The position numbers and the translations under genes are program-made. From Planctomycetota bacterium (lineage in GTDB: Bacteria > Planctomycetota > Phycisphaerae > Phycisphaerales > UBA1924), in contig JAFLCM010000018.1 in assembly GCA_017303565.1 (NCBI GenBank), positions 1 through 14,755 of the forward strand: a DNA stretch of 14,755 bases, given 5' to 3'. This document shows, one piece after another, positions 7,447 to 14,755 of the stretch (its first letter is position 1; every line of letters begins with the position of its first letter). The notes beneath the pieces are model-generated. The model saw nothing but the letters and a program-made list of their open reading frames with translations. It ran no database searches and was not told the DNA's origin.

Positions 7447-7462
7447 TCCCGCCCCATGTCAA
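7434..7462 (-). promoter_or_regulatory. Sigma70-type promoter of the arsR operon
   Basis: Read on the minus strand, a perfect -35 box TTGACA (7457-7462) is followed by exactly 17 nt and then TATTTT (7434-7439), a 4/6 match to the -10 consensus. The expected transcription start, six or seven bases on, falls on the A of the arsR ATG at 7427. The message would then be leaderless, which agrees with the lack of a ribosome-binding site. The -10 box lies inside the inverted repeat. Confidence 0.72.
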
Positions 7463-7482
7463 GCCGGACCCCAAGCAAGACA

Positions 7483-7516
7483 CCGCCCGCCCCGGGAAGT
7501 TCCCACGGGCGGGCGG
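7483..7516 (-). terminator. Strong hairpin ending the 647-residue secreted-protein gene
   Basis: A 10-bp perfect stem (7483-7492 with 7507-7516) encloses a second small stem, GGGA-AGT-TCCC. It lies 29 bases past the stop of the PEP-CTERM-type gene on the minus strand and just before the arsR promoter. The bases after it on that strand (TGTCTTGCTTGG) are only moderately T-rich, so termination may be imperfect. It would insulate the arsR promoter from the gene upstream. Confidence 0.6.
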
Positions 7517-7545
7517 CGGACGTTGCCCTCGGTTGTCGCCCCGAT

Positions 7546-9489
7546 TCACCGCTTCCGGCGCGACGCCAGCAGCCCCGCTAGACCCATCAGGGACGCGGTC
7601 CCCGGCGTGGGCACCGCCTGCGCCGTCAGCGTCACCAGATACCGCCCGGGGTTCGAGAGGTCCGGCACGTTGTATTCCACGCGGAACGACAGGCTCCCCG
7701 AGCCGCCGATCGGGTACAGCGTGTCGCTCACGCCGTTGCCCAGGTCGAACACCCCCGCGATGAACGAGTCGCTGCTGATGATCGGGAACGACTGCCCCAC
7801 GCTGGGCTCAAACCCTTCGAGGAACAGGTTGTACCCCGAACCGCCCAGGTCCAGCCCGCCGTTGAGCACCTCGACCACGCCCCAGTCGAACGTGGAGCCC
7901 GACAGCCCGACGAGTTTGGACTCGATCGCCGAGCCCGGCTCGCAGTCCAGCCCCATGTCAATTGTCAAGACCGCCGGGGAACCGATCACCGGCACGCCGG
8001 CGCCGATGGAGCGCTCGCCCGCGTCGTGCGTGATCGCGAACGCGCCCCCTTCACCAGCGCCCGGACGCGGCGCCAGCCCGCCCATGTTCTGGATTCCCGG
8101 CTGGATCTTTCCGTTGACCCTGTTCTTCATCCTGTTGGTCGCGGCGGCGACGCCCTTGAGCGTCCCGGCCCTCACGCCGTTGCCCAGCGCCACGGTGCCG
8201 AAGTTGCTCATCGTGTTGTTCAGTTCCAGCGTCTGGCCCTGCGCATCGAAGGAGATTGTCCCGCCCGCGTCGTTCACGTGCGTGACGTTCGCCTTGTCCC
8301 AACGCGTCGGCGTCTGCACGCTGAACGTGCCCTTGTTGATGACCTGGCCCTTGAGCGTCACCTTGCCGCCGCCGAGCGTCTGCATCGTGCCGGTGTTCTC
8401 GATCTGCTGGTTGTTCCCGTCGAAGTCGATGTTGCTGGTGTTGGCCCGGGTGTTGAAGGAGATCTTCCCCTTGTTCTCGAACTTGACGTTGCCCTCGTAG
8501 GCGAGGGCGGCGCCCACGTTGTTCGCCGTGCCCGTCACGTACAACTCCTGGTTCGCCCCCTTCAAGCCCGTGGCGATCTTCGAGTCCATCCCCTGCACGC
8601 TGATGAACACGTCGCTCGTGCTCGTCAGCTTCAGGCGGCTGTCGGTCGCCACCATGCCGCCCCGCGCGTTGCCCGCCGCGTTGCGGATCAGCCCGCCCTG
8701 GAAGTCGAAGGTCACCTTGGTCAGGCTGGTGCCCTTGCCGGTCAGCAGGCGGTTCAGGTTGTTGCCGTTCTGCCCGTTGCCCTTCATCACGAAGTTGCAG
8801 TTGTCGGCGTTGTCGCCCAGCACGTTGAAGAACGCGTTGGCATCGACGCGGATGTCGCCGCCGCTGTTATCGAGCGTCCCGGTGAAGCCGCCGTTGCCGC
8901 CGGCGGTGATGTCAACCGTCAGGTCGTGGTTCACCCGCCACACGCCGGCGTTGGAAGTGTTGCCGAAGATCGTCCGCTTCCCGCCCGCGCTCTTGTTCAC
9001 GATCAGCTCGCTCCCGGCCCCGAACCCCAGGTTGAACGACAGCGTGCCGAACAGGTCGACATTCCCCGCCGTCGCCGGCGCGTCCATGACGATCTTCCCG
9101 CCGTTGCCCACCGAGAAGTTCGTCGGGAAGTCCAGTTTCGATCCGCCCGCGTTGCTGGCGTGCATGTTCAGCGTGCCCGCCGTCACCGACGAGGCGAAGT
9201 TCACCTTCAGCGTCTTGGCCAGCACGGTCAGCGCCGCCGTGTTGCGGTTGAGCGTCAGCGACCGCACCGTCGTGTTCGCCCCATCCAACGTCACCGACGC
9301 GTTGGCCTGATCGATCGTCGCGTTGTCGACGTTCCCCGGCACGTTCCCGCCCACCCAGTTGCCGCCCACCCCCCAGTTCCCCACGTTGCCGCTCCAACTG
9401 ATGTTGGCCCCATGGGCCGAGGCCGCGATCCCGGCCACGGCCAGCACGCCGGCGGAAGTCAGGGCAGACGATGAGCGCAGAGACATCAT
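7546..9489 (-). CDS. Secreted beta-rich protein with PEP-CTERM-type C-terminal anchor
   Basis: A 647-residue exported protein of unknown function. The signal peptide spans about residues 1-27 (cleavage after AHG). The mature start contains the W-x-x-x-x-G-x-W / NW / P-G-N-V-D motif of many outer-surface PEP-CTERM and autotransporter-like proteins. The long middle is Gly/Asn/Thr/Val-rich with short alternating strands (VTLKGQVINKGTF, ISFDAQGQTLELNN), as expected of a beta-helix. Only two cysteines are seen. The C-terminus reads VPTPGTASLMGLAGLLASRRKR: a P-x-PG motif, a short hydrophobic helix and a basic end, the planctomycete version of the PEP-CTERM sorting signal. An exosortase-like enzyme would be expected elsewhere. 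GGAG seven bases before the first of two adjacent ATGs sets the start. Likely an extracellular or matrix protein. Confidence 0.85.
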   Translation of the reverse strand: MMSLRSSSALTSAGVLAVAGIAASAHGANISWSGNVGNWGVGGNWVGGNVPGNVDNATIDQANASVTLDGANTTVRSLTLNRNTAALTVLAKTLKVNFASSVTAGTLNMHASNAGGSKLDFPTNFSVGNGGKIVMDAPATAGNVDLFGTLSFNLGFGAGSELIVNKSAGGKRTIFGNTSNAGVWRVNHDLTVDITAGGNGGFTGTLDNSGGDIRVDANAFFNVLGDNADNCNFVMKGNGQNGNNLNRLLTGKGTSLTKVTFDFQGGLIRNAAGNARGGMVATDSRLKLTSTSDVFISVQGMDSKIATGLKGANQELYVTGTANNVGAALAYEGNVKFENKGKISFNTRANTSNIDFDGNNQQIENTGTMQTLGGGKVTLKGQVINKGTFSVQTPTRWDKANVTHVNDAGGTISFDAQGQTLELNNTMSNFGTVALGNGVRAGTLKGVAAATNRMKNRVNGKIQPGIQNMGGLAPRPGAGEGGAFAITHDAGERSIGAGVPVIGSPAVLTIDMGLDCEPGSAIESKLVGLSGSTFDWGVVEVLNGGLDLGGSGYNLFLEGFEPSVGQSFPIISSDSFIAGVFDLGNGVSDTLYPIGGSGSLSFRVEYNVPDLSNPGRYLVTLTAQAVPTPGTASLMGLAGLLASRRKR

Positions 9490-9534
9490 GGCGATTCTCC
9501 TTCAGGTGTTCGAGTGGACGGTGTTTCTCTCACC

Positions 9535-9609
9535 CCGGCCCCGATGTTCGGGTCCGGTCCGGGGCCGCTCGGCTCCGGGCATGAGGGACAGGCGCGGAAT
9601 CCGCCGCGC
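9535..9609. promoter_or_regulatory. Intergenic region with two GC-rich hairpins between hutU and the secreted-protein gene
   Basis: The 154 bases between hutU (ends 9644) and the next leftward gene (starts 9489) hold two clear inverted repeats. GCGCGG/CCGCGC pairs 9592-9597 with 9604-9609. A 10-bp stem with one mismatch, CCGG-c-CCCGA/TCGGG-t-CCGG, pairs 9535-9544 with 9548-9557. Neither is followed by a T-run on the minus strand. They could end hutU or act in the leader of the secreted-protein gene; I could not place a convincing promoter. Confidence 0.35.
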
Positions 9610-9643
9610 ACTCACGCACCCAGGAGAAAAATCCGCGGCCCCC

Positions 9644-11422
<1,779 letters not shown>

Positions 11423-11428
11423 GCCCCC

Positions 11429-11460
11429 ATGGTATGAGGCGCCCGCGCCCGCGATACCAT
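11429..11460. promoter_or_regulatory. Inverted repeat in the divergent hutU / PTPS-like intergenic region
   Basis: ATGGTAT (11429-11435) and ATACCAT (11454-11460) are perfect 7-bp inverted arms separated by an 18-bp GC-rich spacer. They occupy most of the 47 bases between two divergent start codons. They could be half-sites for a regulator controlling both genes. A 7-bp match in so short a region may also be chance. No convincing -35/-10 pair was found. Confidence 0.3.
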
Positions 11461-11469
11461 CACCCGTCC

Positions 11470-11877
11470 ATGCACGAACTGACCGTCCAGACCGTCTTTT
11501 CCGCCGCCCACGCCATCGTGATCCGCGGCCAGCGCGAGCCGCTCCACGGTCACGACTGGCACGTCAAGGCGGCGGTGGGGGGGGACACCCTCGACGCCGA
11601 CGGGCTGCTCCTCGATTTCCACGCCCTCGAAACCGAACTCGCGCGGATCGTCGCCCCGTTCCGCAGCGTGAACCTGAACGAGGTGGCCCCGTTTGACCGG
11701 CTGAACCCCACCGCCGAGCACGTGGCGGCCCACATCGGCGGTGCCCTTCAACACGCCCTCGCCCGGCCTCTCGACGCCGACGCGAAGGCCCGGGGGGTGC
11801 GCCTGCTCTGGGCCTCCGTCACCGAGGCCCCCGGCTGTCTCGCGACCTGGCGCCCCGATCCGGCGCGTCCGGGCTGA
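11470..11877 (+). CDS. 6-pyruvoyl-tetrahydropterin synthase / QueD-family protein, atypical active site
   Basis: A 135-residue member of the PTPS/6-carboxytetrahydropterin synthase (T-fold) family, whose members act on dihydroneopterin triphosphate in pterin, folate or queuosine synthesis. The three zinc histidines are present: H14 (FSAAH) and H26/H28 (LHGHDW). The pterin-anchoring glutamate is E119 (VTEAP), and NPTAEHVA matches the usual NPTxEN block. The catalytic Cys expected four residues before the HGH histidine is Arg22, followed by Glu23, recalling the E-x-x-HGH motif of PTPS-III proteins. The Asp-His pair of LDHxxLN is replaced by R65-S66 (PFRSVNLN). The ATG at 11470 is chosen because family similarity starts there; the frame stays open upstream to an ATG at 11434 that would overlap the inverted repeat. 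The fold is secure; the reaction is not. Confidence 0.82.
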   Translation: MHELTVQTVFSAAHAIVIRGQREPLHGHDWHVKAAVGGDTLDADGLLLDFHALETELARIVAPFRSVNLNEVAPFDRLNPTAEHVAAHIGGALQHALARPLDADAKARGVRLLWASVTEAPGCLATWRPDPARPG

Positions 11878-11932
11878 ACTCGCTACGATTTTGCAGGATC
11901 GACCGCTCCGACCAAGGGCAATGGAGGCCAGC

Positions 11933-12955
11933 GTGAACAGCACCGGGTCAAACACGGGCGCCACGAACCCGAACCCGCCTCACGGCAGGCCGCCTGTTGC
12001 CCCGGAAGCCCCTCGGTCCCCAGCGCCCCCGACCCCGCCCGCAGTCGTCTACACCGGCCTGCTCTACATCCTGCTGCTCGCCTCGCTTTCGATGGTGCTG
12101 ATCCGCCAGCCCTCGCTTCAGGCTTCGACGCTGATCGCCATCTCCTGTGTGCTCGCCCTGCTGCCGATCAGCATCATGGTCGCGTACCGCTTCGGCAGCG
12201 CCGGCGACCTCGAGCGCCGCTTCACCGAAGTCTCCCGCAGCCTCGAACAGTTCACCCAGGAGGGCGGCCTGAGCGAGAGCGCCCGCCGCGTCATCCACCG
12301 CCGCCAAGAGCGCGAGATCCTGCGTCGCGCCATCGAGCAGGACATCCAGTCCGAGGACTGGGACGCCGCCATGGTGCTCGTCAAGGAACTCGCCGAGCGC
12401 TTCGGCTACCGCCAGGACGCCGAGGAGTACCGCGCCCGCATCGAGCGCGTCCGGGCCCAGACCACCGACCGGCGCGTCGTCGAGGACCTCACCCGGCTCG
12501 ACGAGCACATCCGCTCGCGCCACTGGGCCGAGGCCTACGCCGAGGCCGCCCGCGTGCAGCGCCTCTACCCCGACAGCCACCGTGTCCACGGGCTGCGCGA
12601 GCGCGTCGACGAGGCCCGCGCCAGTTACCGCAAGGAGATCGAGCGGGCCTTCCTCCTCGCCGCCGAGCGTGAACGCGTCGAAGACGCCATGGACCTCCTG
12701 AAGGAACTCGACCAGTACCTCACCCCGACCGAGGCCGAGCCTTACAAGGAAGTCGCCCGCGGCGTCATCGGCAAACTGAAAGAGAACCTCGGCGTCCGCT
12801 TCAAACTCGTCGTCCACGACCAGCGCTGGGAAGAAGCGGTCACCGTGGGGGAGCGCATCATCAGCGAGTTCCCCAACACCCGCATGGCCGCCGAAGTGCG
12901 CGAGATGCTGCCCCGCCTCCGCGAGCGCCTCGGGGCGGTCGGCGTCCGCGGCTGA
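11933..12955 (+). CDS. Membrane protein with two N-terminal helices and four helical repeats
   Basis: A 340-residue protein with no recognised function. Residues 1-36 are Pro/Asn/Ser-rich and probably disordered. Two transmembrane helices follow at about 38-57 and 64-86, with a short loop. The remainder is charged, helical and probably cytoplasmic. Four repeats of about 50 residues begin near W143 (DWDAAMVLVKELAERF), W198 (HWAEAYAEAARVQRLYP), V249 (RVEDAMDLLKELDQYL) and W299 (RWEEAVTVGERIISEFP). They are TPR-like but longer than the 34-residue TPR unit, which suggests a scaffold or partner-binding role. The GTG start has GGAGG five bases upstream; an in-frame ATG at 11921 with a weaker site would add four residues. 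It lies 55 nt after the PTPS-like gene on the same strand, so a shared message is possible. Confidence 0.8.
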   Translation: MNSTGSNTGATNPNPPHGRPPVAPEAPRSPAPPTPPAVVYTGLLYILLLASLSMVLIRQPSLQASTLIAISCVLALLPISIMVAYRFGSAGDLERRFTEVSRSLEQFTQEGGLSESARRVIHRRQEREILRRAIEQDIQSEDWDAAMVLVKELAERFGYRQDAEEYRARIERVRAQTTDRRVVEDLTRLDEHIRSRHWAEAYAEAARVQRLYPDSHRVHGLRERVDEARASYRKEIERAFLLAAERERVEDAMDLLKELDQYLTPTEAEPYKEVARGVIGKLKENLGVRFKLVVHDQRWEEAVTVGERIISEFPNTRMAAEVREMLPRLRERLGAVGVRG

Positions 12956-12993
12956 TCGGGCGCGATGAGCGCCGGCCAGCGAACAGCGGCGTC

Positions 12994-13026
12994 AAATGAA
13001 AAACGGCGGGCCGCGAGGGCCCGCCG
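12994..13026 (-). terminator. Intrinsic terminator of the DUF4394 gene
   Basis: A perfect 9-bp stem (13004-13012 with 13018-13026, loop GCGAG) is followed on the minus strand by TTTTTCATTT. It lies 26 bases past the stop of the DUF4394 gene. The convergent membrane-protein gene ends 48 bases away on the other side, so the hairpin may also slow transcription from that direction, although no T-run follows on the plus strand. Confidence 0.85.
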
Positions 13027-13052
13027 CTTGGAAATGCGGTTCTGATTCTCGC

Positions 13053-13904
13053 TCAGCGGCGCCGGCGCGAGGCCATCAGGCCGCCGCCGACCAGGAGTCC
13101 CGCGACGCCGGGGGCCGGGATGATCGCCAGACCGCCGAAGAACGTGGTGCCGCGCTGGAAGTCGCCCAGTTCACCCAGCAACGTCGCCGCGCCGGTGGCG
13201 AGGTCGATCCGGTAGAAGCCCGAGAAGTCCGCGCCGGTGTTCAGCACCGCGTACGCGTTGGGCCCGAAGATGTCGAAGCCCGCGACCTCGGTGAAGTCGA
13301 CGCCCAGCGCGCCCACGAGGTTGGTCACGCCGTTGTTCGGAGGGACCTGCGTGTACAGGCTGTTGGTGTTGGCGTCGAGGTTGTAGAGCGTCGTGCTCGT
13401 CGAACCGGCGAAGCTGTTGGTGTACGCCGAGGCGACGCTGCTGCTCGACGGACCGTTCAGGTTGCTGTCCACCGTGACGCCGCCGGTGATCGGGTTGAGG
13501 CGGATGTTCTGGCCCAGGTCGCTGGTCACGCGGATCCGGTCCACCGTCGGGTTGAAGTCGAAGCCGAACGAGCGACCGCTCAGCGCCGTCGAGAACTGCC
13601 CGCTGCCCACCTGGGTCGCGGCGGCCGTGTTCGCATCGATCTTGTACAGGCGGCTGCTGCTGCCCAGACCGTACAACTCGCCCGTCGCGGGGCGGAAGTC
13701 GATGCCCTGGATCACCTCGCCGTCCTGCAAGCCGCTGATCGTGCCCACGAAGTTGGTGAAGGCGGGAGAGTCCAGGTTCCAGGCGTACAGCAGGTTGCCG
13801 CCGCTGTTCAGTCCGTAGGCGATGGGGCCGGAGCCAAGACCGGCGTTGGCGACGCTGGCCAGCGACGCGATCGCGCCCGCCACGAGCAAGTTCCGCTTCT
13901 TCAT
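13053..13904 (-). CDS. Secreted DUF4394-domain protein with PEP-CTERM-type anchor
   Basis: A 283-residue exported protein. The signal peptide is residues 1-21 (MKKR start, cleavage after VANA or one residue later). A DUF4394 domain covers about 28-247, recognised by the repeated YGL/LY-x-ID/FDFNP-x-VDRIRV-x-SD-x-GQN-x-RLNP pattern, YTNSFAGSTSTTLYNLD and GALGVDF. Such domains look like beta-propeller surface proteins of unknown function. The C-terminus, PAPGVAGLLVGGGLMASRRRR (263-283), is the same type of sorting tail as in the 647-residue protein at 7546-9489. The ATG at 13904 is chosen because the signal peptide starts there and GGAG lies nine bases upstream; the frame is open for 43 more codons of unlikely sequence. 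An intrinsic terminator follows. Family and export are well supported; function is unknown. Confidence 0.87.
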   Translation of the reverse strand: MKKRNLLVAGAIASLASVANAGLGSGPIAYGLNSGGNLLYAWNLDSPAFTNFVGTISGLQDGEVIQGIDFRPATGELYGLGSSSRLYKIDANTAAATQVGSGQFSTALSGRSFGFDFNPTVDRIRVTSDLGQNIRLNPITGGVTVDSNLNGPSSSSVASAYTNSFAGSTSTTLYNLDANTNSLYTQVPPNNGVTNLVGALGVDFTEVAGFDIFGPNAYAVLNTGADFSGFYRIDLATGAATLLGELGDFQRGTTFFGGLAIIPAPGVAGLLVGGGLMASRRRR

Positions 13905-13941
13905 CTGAGTCTTCTCCCTGTGCGATTTCCCCGCGGAGGTT

Positions 13942-13959
13942 CGCCGCCAAGTGGCGGCG
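13942..13959 (-). promoter_or_regulatory. Hairpin in the probable leader of the DUF4394 gene
   Basis: CGCCGCC (13942-13948) and GGCGGCG (13953-13959) form a perfect 7-bp stem with an AAGT loop, 38 bases upstream of the DUF4394 start. The 216 bases between this gene and the zinc-ribbon gene contain no other gene I can support. The hairpin could act in the 5' leader or end read-through from the upstream gene; its role is unproven. Confidence 0.3.
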
Positions 13960-14120
13960 CTCACGACCGAGCGGCCGATCCGCTCCGATCCATCCCGTGA
14001 GCCGCGAAGAAGGCCGCCTGTGCGAGCGGCCAAGGTCTGAGAAGTGTGGCTTGAAAGAGCCCATCAGGCCAGTAAAAAGCGGACCCCGATGGCGGAAATG
14101 CGAGATCGTTCCCGAGTCGG

Positions 14121-14564
14121 TCAGGTTTCTGGCAGGGCCGATCCCTCGCCTTCCGACCCCCAATCGCTCTCTCCCACCCGAAAACACCCGCCCTCGACGC
14201 GCGCCCCCGGCGCGATCCGCACCGACCCGGCCCGGCAGTCCCCCTTCCACACCGCGCCGGCCCCGATCGACACCGGGCCGCGCGTCTCGACGGCCGCCTC
14301 AAGGCAGCCCTCGACGACCACGCCTTCGACCGCCTCGATCCGGCTCGCCGTCAAGCGTCCGCGGGCCTCGACGATCACGCGCCCGCACGTCCGCACCGTC
14401 GACAGGTGCCGCACGCCGGAGATCACCACGTCCTGCACCGTCACGCTCTTGCCGCACGTCGGGCAGGTGCTCACCATCGCCCGCGCCGACGCCAAAATCT
14501 CGCCGTCGCAGTGAAGGCAGCGGCGAGCCTGCGCGGGCGGGGGTTTGTGCCTTCGGAACAGCAC
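14121..14564 (-). CDS. Zinc-ribbon protein with bactofilin-like beta-helix
   Basis: A 147-residue protein combining a CxxC...CxxC zinc ribbon (C16, C19, C34, C37) with a run of short beta repeats at about 43-130 (VISGVRHLST, GRVIVEARGRLTASRIEAVEGVVVEG, PVSIGAGAVWKGDC, VRIAPGARVEGG). The repeat pattern of alternating Val/Ile and Gly matches polymer-forming bactofilin-like (DUF583) proteins, which build cytoskeletal or envelope scaffolds. The start is uncertain. GTG at 14564 follows the stop of the upstream frame by 28 bases and gives a sensible short N-terminus. An ATG at 14639 in the same frame would overlap the upstream frame by 47 bases and add an unlikely Arg/Cys-rich stretch. No transmembrane segment is visible. 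The domain assignment is moderate and the function is inferred. Confidence 0.68.
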   Translation of the reverse strand: MLFRRHKPPPAQARRCLHCDGEILASARAMVSTCPTCGKSVTVQDVVISGVRHLSTVRTCGRVIVEARGRLTASRIEAVEGVVVEGCLEAAVETRGPVSIGAGAVWKGDCRAGSVRIAPGARVEGGCFRVGESDWGSEGEGSALPET

Positions 14565-14592
14565 GCGGCGACCTGCGTCGAGCCTGCTTCCC

Positions 14593-14751
14593 TTATTGCT
14601 GGAGCAGTCGCGCCATCTCCGGATCGCGGAGCAGTTCATGCTGCCGCCGCTCTTCAGCGCTCATCGGAACGCCAACGGGCGCGCCGGCCCGGATCGGGCG
14701 GTCCCCCAAAGACCGCGACACCGCCGGGCCGCCGAGAGTGGAAGGGGCCAT
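14593..14751 (-). CDS. Short hypothetical protein or C-terminal end of a gene cut by the window
   Basis: An open frame of 52 codons runs from ATG at 14751 to TAA at 14593. It ends in a polar, helical-looking segment (SAEERRQHELLRDPEMARLL). No stop is seen between the ATG and the window edge four bases away, so this may be the tail of a longer gene. It lies 28 bases upstream of the GTG of the zinc-ribbon gene on the same strand, consistent with one transcript. I recognise no family; the polar composition and position are the only support. Confidence 0.4.
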   Translation of the reverse strand: MAPSTLGGPAVSRSLGDRPIRAGAPVGVPMSAEERRQHELLRDPEMARLLQQ

Positions 14752-14755
14752 AGCT

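Noticed and set aside
5555..8500. Very long open frame on the plus strand (981 codons) across the arsR operon and the secreted-protein gene
   Set aside because: It spans five well-supported minus-strand genes, is Arg/Pro/His-rich, and has no domain; it is an artefact of high GC on the opposite strand.
8026..9474. 482-codon plus-strand frame opposite the 647-residue secreted protein
   Set aside because: The minus-strand protein has a signal peptide, a ribosome-binding site and a sorting tail; the plus frame has none.
11423..11431. Three-codon ATG-GGG-GCA-TGA frame overlapping the hutU start
   Set aside because: It is too short to support as an attenuating leader; it probably results from the G-run and chance ATG.
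14040..14120. Possible terminator after the zinc-ribbon gene (GC-rich stretch followed by CTTTTTAC on the minus strand)
   Set aside because: I could not find a paired stem directly before the T-run.

Overview
The window is GC-rich bacterial chromosome, and everything in it points to a planctomycete, probably near the Phycisphaerae. Two secreted proteins end in a short Pro-x-Pro-Gly / hydrophobic helix / Arg-rich tail of the PEP-CTERM type common in that group. One of them is a DUF4394 protein. There is also a type IV pilus/type II secretion ATPase and a zinc-ribbon plus bactofilin-like protein. The lineage is an inference from gene content and protein style; no rRNA or other phylogenetic marker is present.

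Layout, left to right. (1) 36-1835 (+): a complete PilB/GspE-type assembly ATPase. (2) 1869-5042 (-): a tight cluster read leftwards, hutG (formimidoylglutamase) > hutI (imidazolonepropionase) > map (methionine aminopeptidase), with an ATGA overlap between hutG and hutI. (3) 5085-7427 (-): a four-gene operon, arsR-type repressor > cytoplasmic SRPBCC protein > exported SRPBCC-YCII fusion > small four-helix membrane protein. The junctions overlap by 8 nt, are separated by 33 nt, and overlap by 1 nt, in that order. A near-ideal sigma70-type promoter (TTGACA, 17 nt, TATTTT) overlaps a perfect inverted repeat and lies directly against the arsR start codon. (4) 7546-9489 (-): a 647-residue secreted, beta-rich PEP-CTERM-type protein with a strong hairpin after its stop. 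(5) 9644-11422 (-): hutU (urocanase). (6) 11470-11877 (+): a divergently read 6-pyruvoyl-tetrahydropterin synthase homologue that keeps the zinc ligands but lacks the usual Cys/Asp/His catalytic residues. (7) 11933-12955 (+): an unrecognised two-helix membrane protein with four roughly 50-residue helical repeats. (8) 13053-13904 (-): a secreted DUF4394 PEP-CTERM-type protein with a clear intrinsic terminator. (9) 14121-14751 (-): a zinc-ribbon/bactofilin-like protein and the end of a small upstream frame.

Functionally, hutU, hutI and hutG cover three of the four steps from histidine to glutamate (urocanate > imidazolonepropionate > formiminoglutamate > glutamate + formamide). The first enzyme, histidine ammonia-lyase (hutH), is not in the window, and the hut genes are split by about 4.6 kb of unrelated genes. 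The arsR module is the best candidate for a little-described system: a cysteine-free repressor, two START-like ligand-binding domains (one exported and fused to YCII), and a membrane protein. Its ligand cannot be read from the sequence. I see no CRISPR array, insertion sequence, tRNA or rRNA. No gap between genes exceeds 300 bases.
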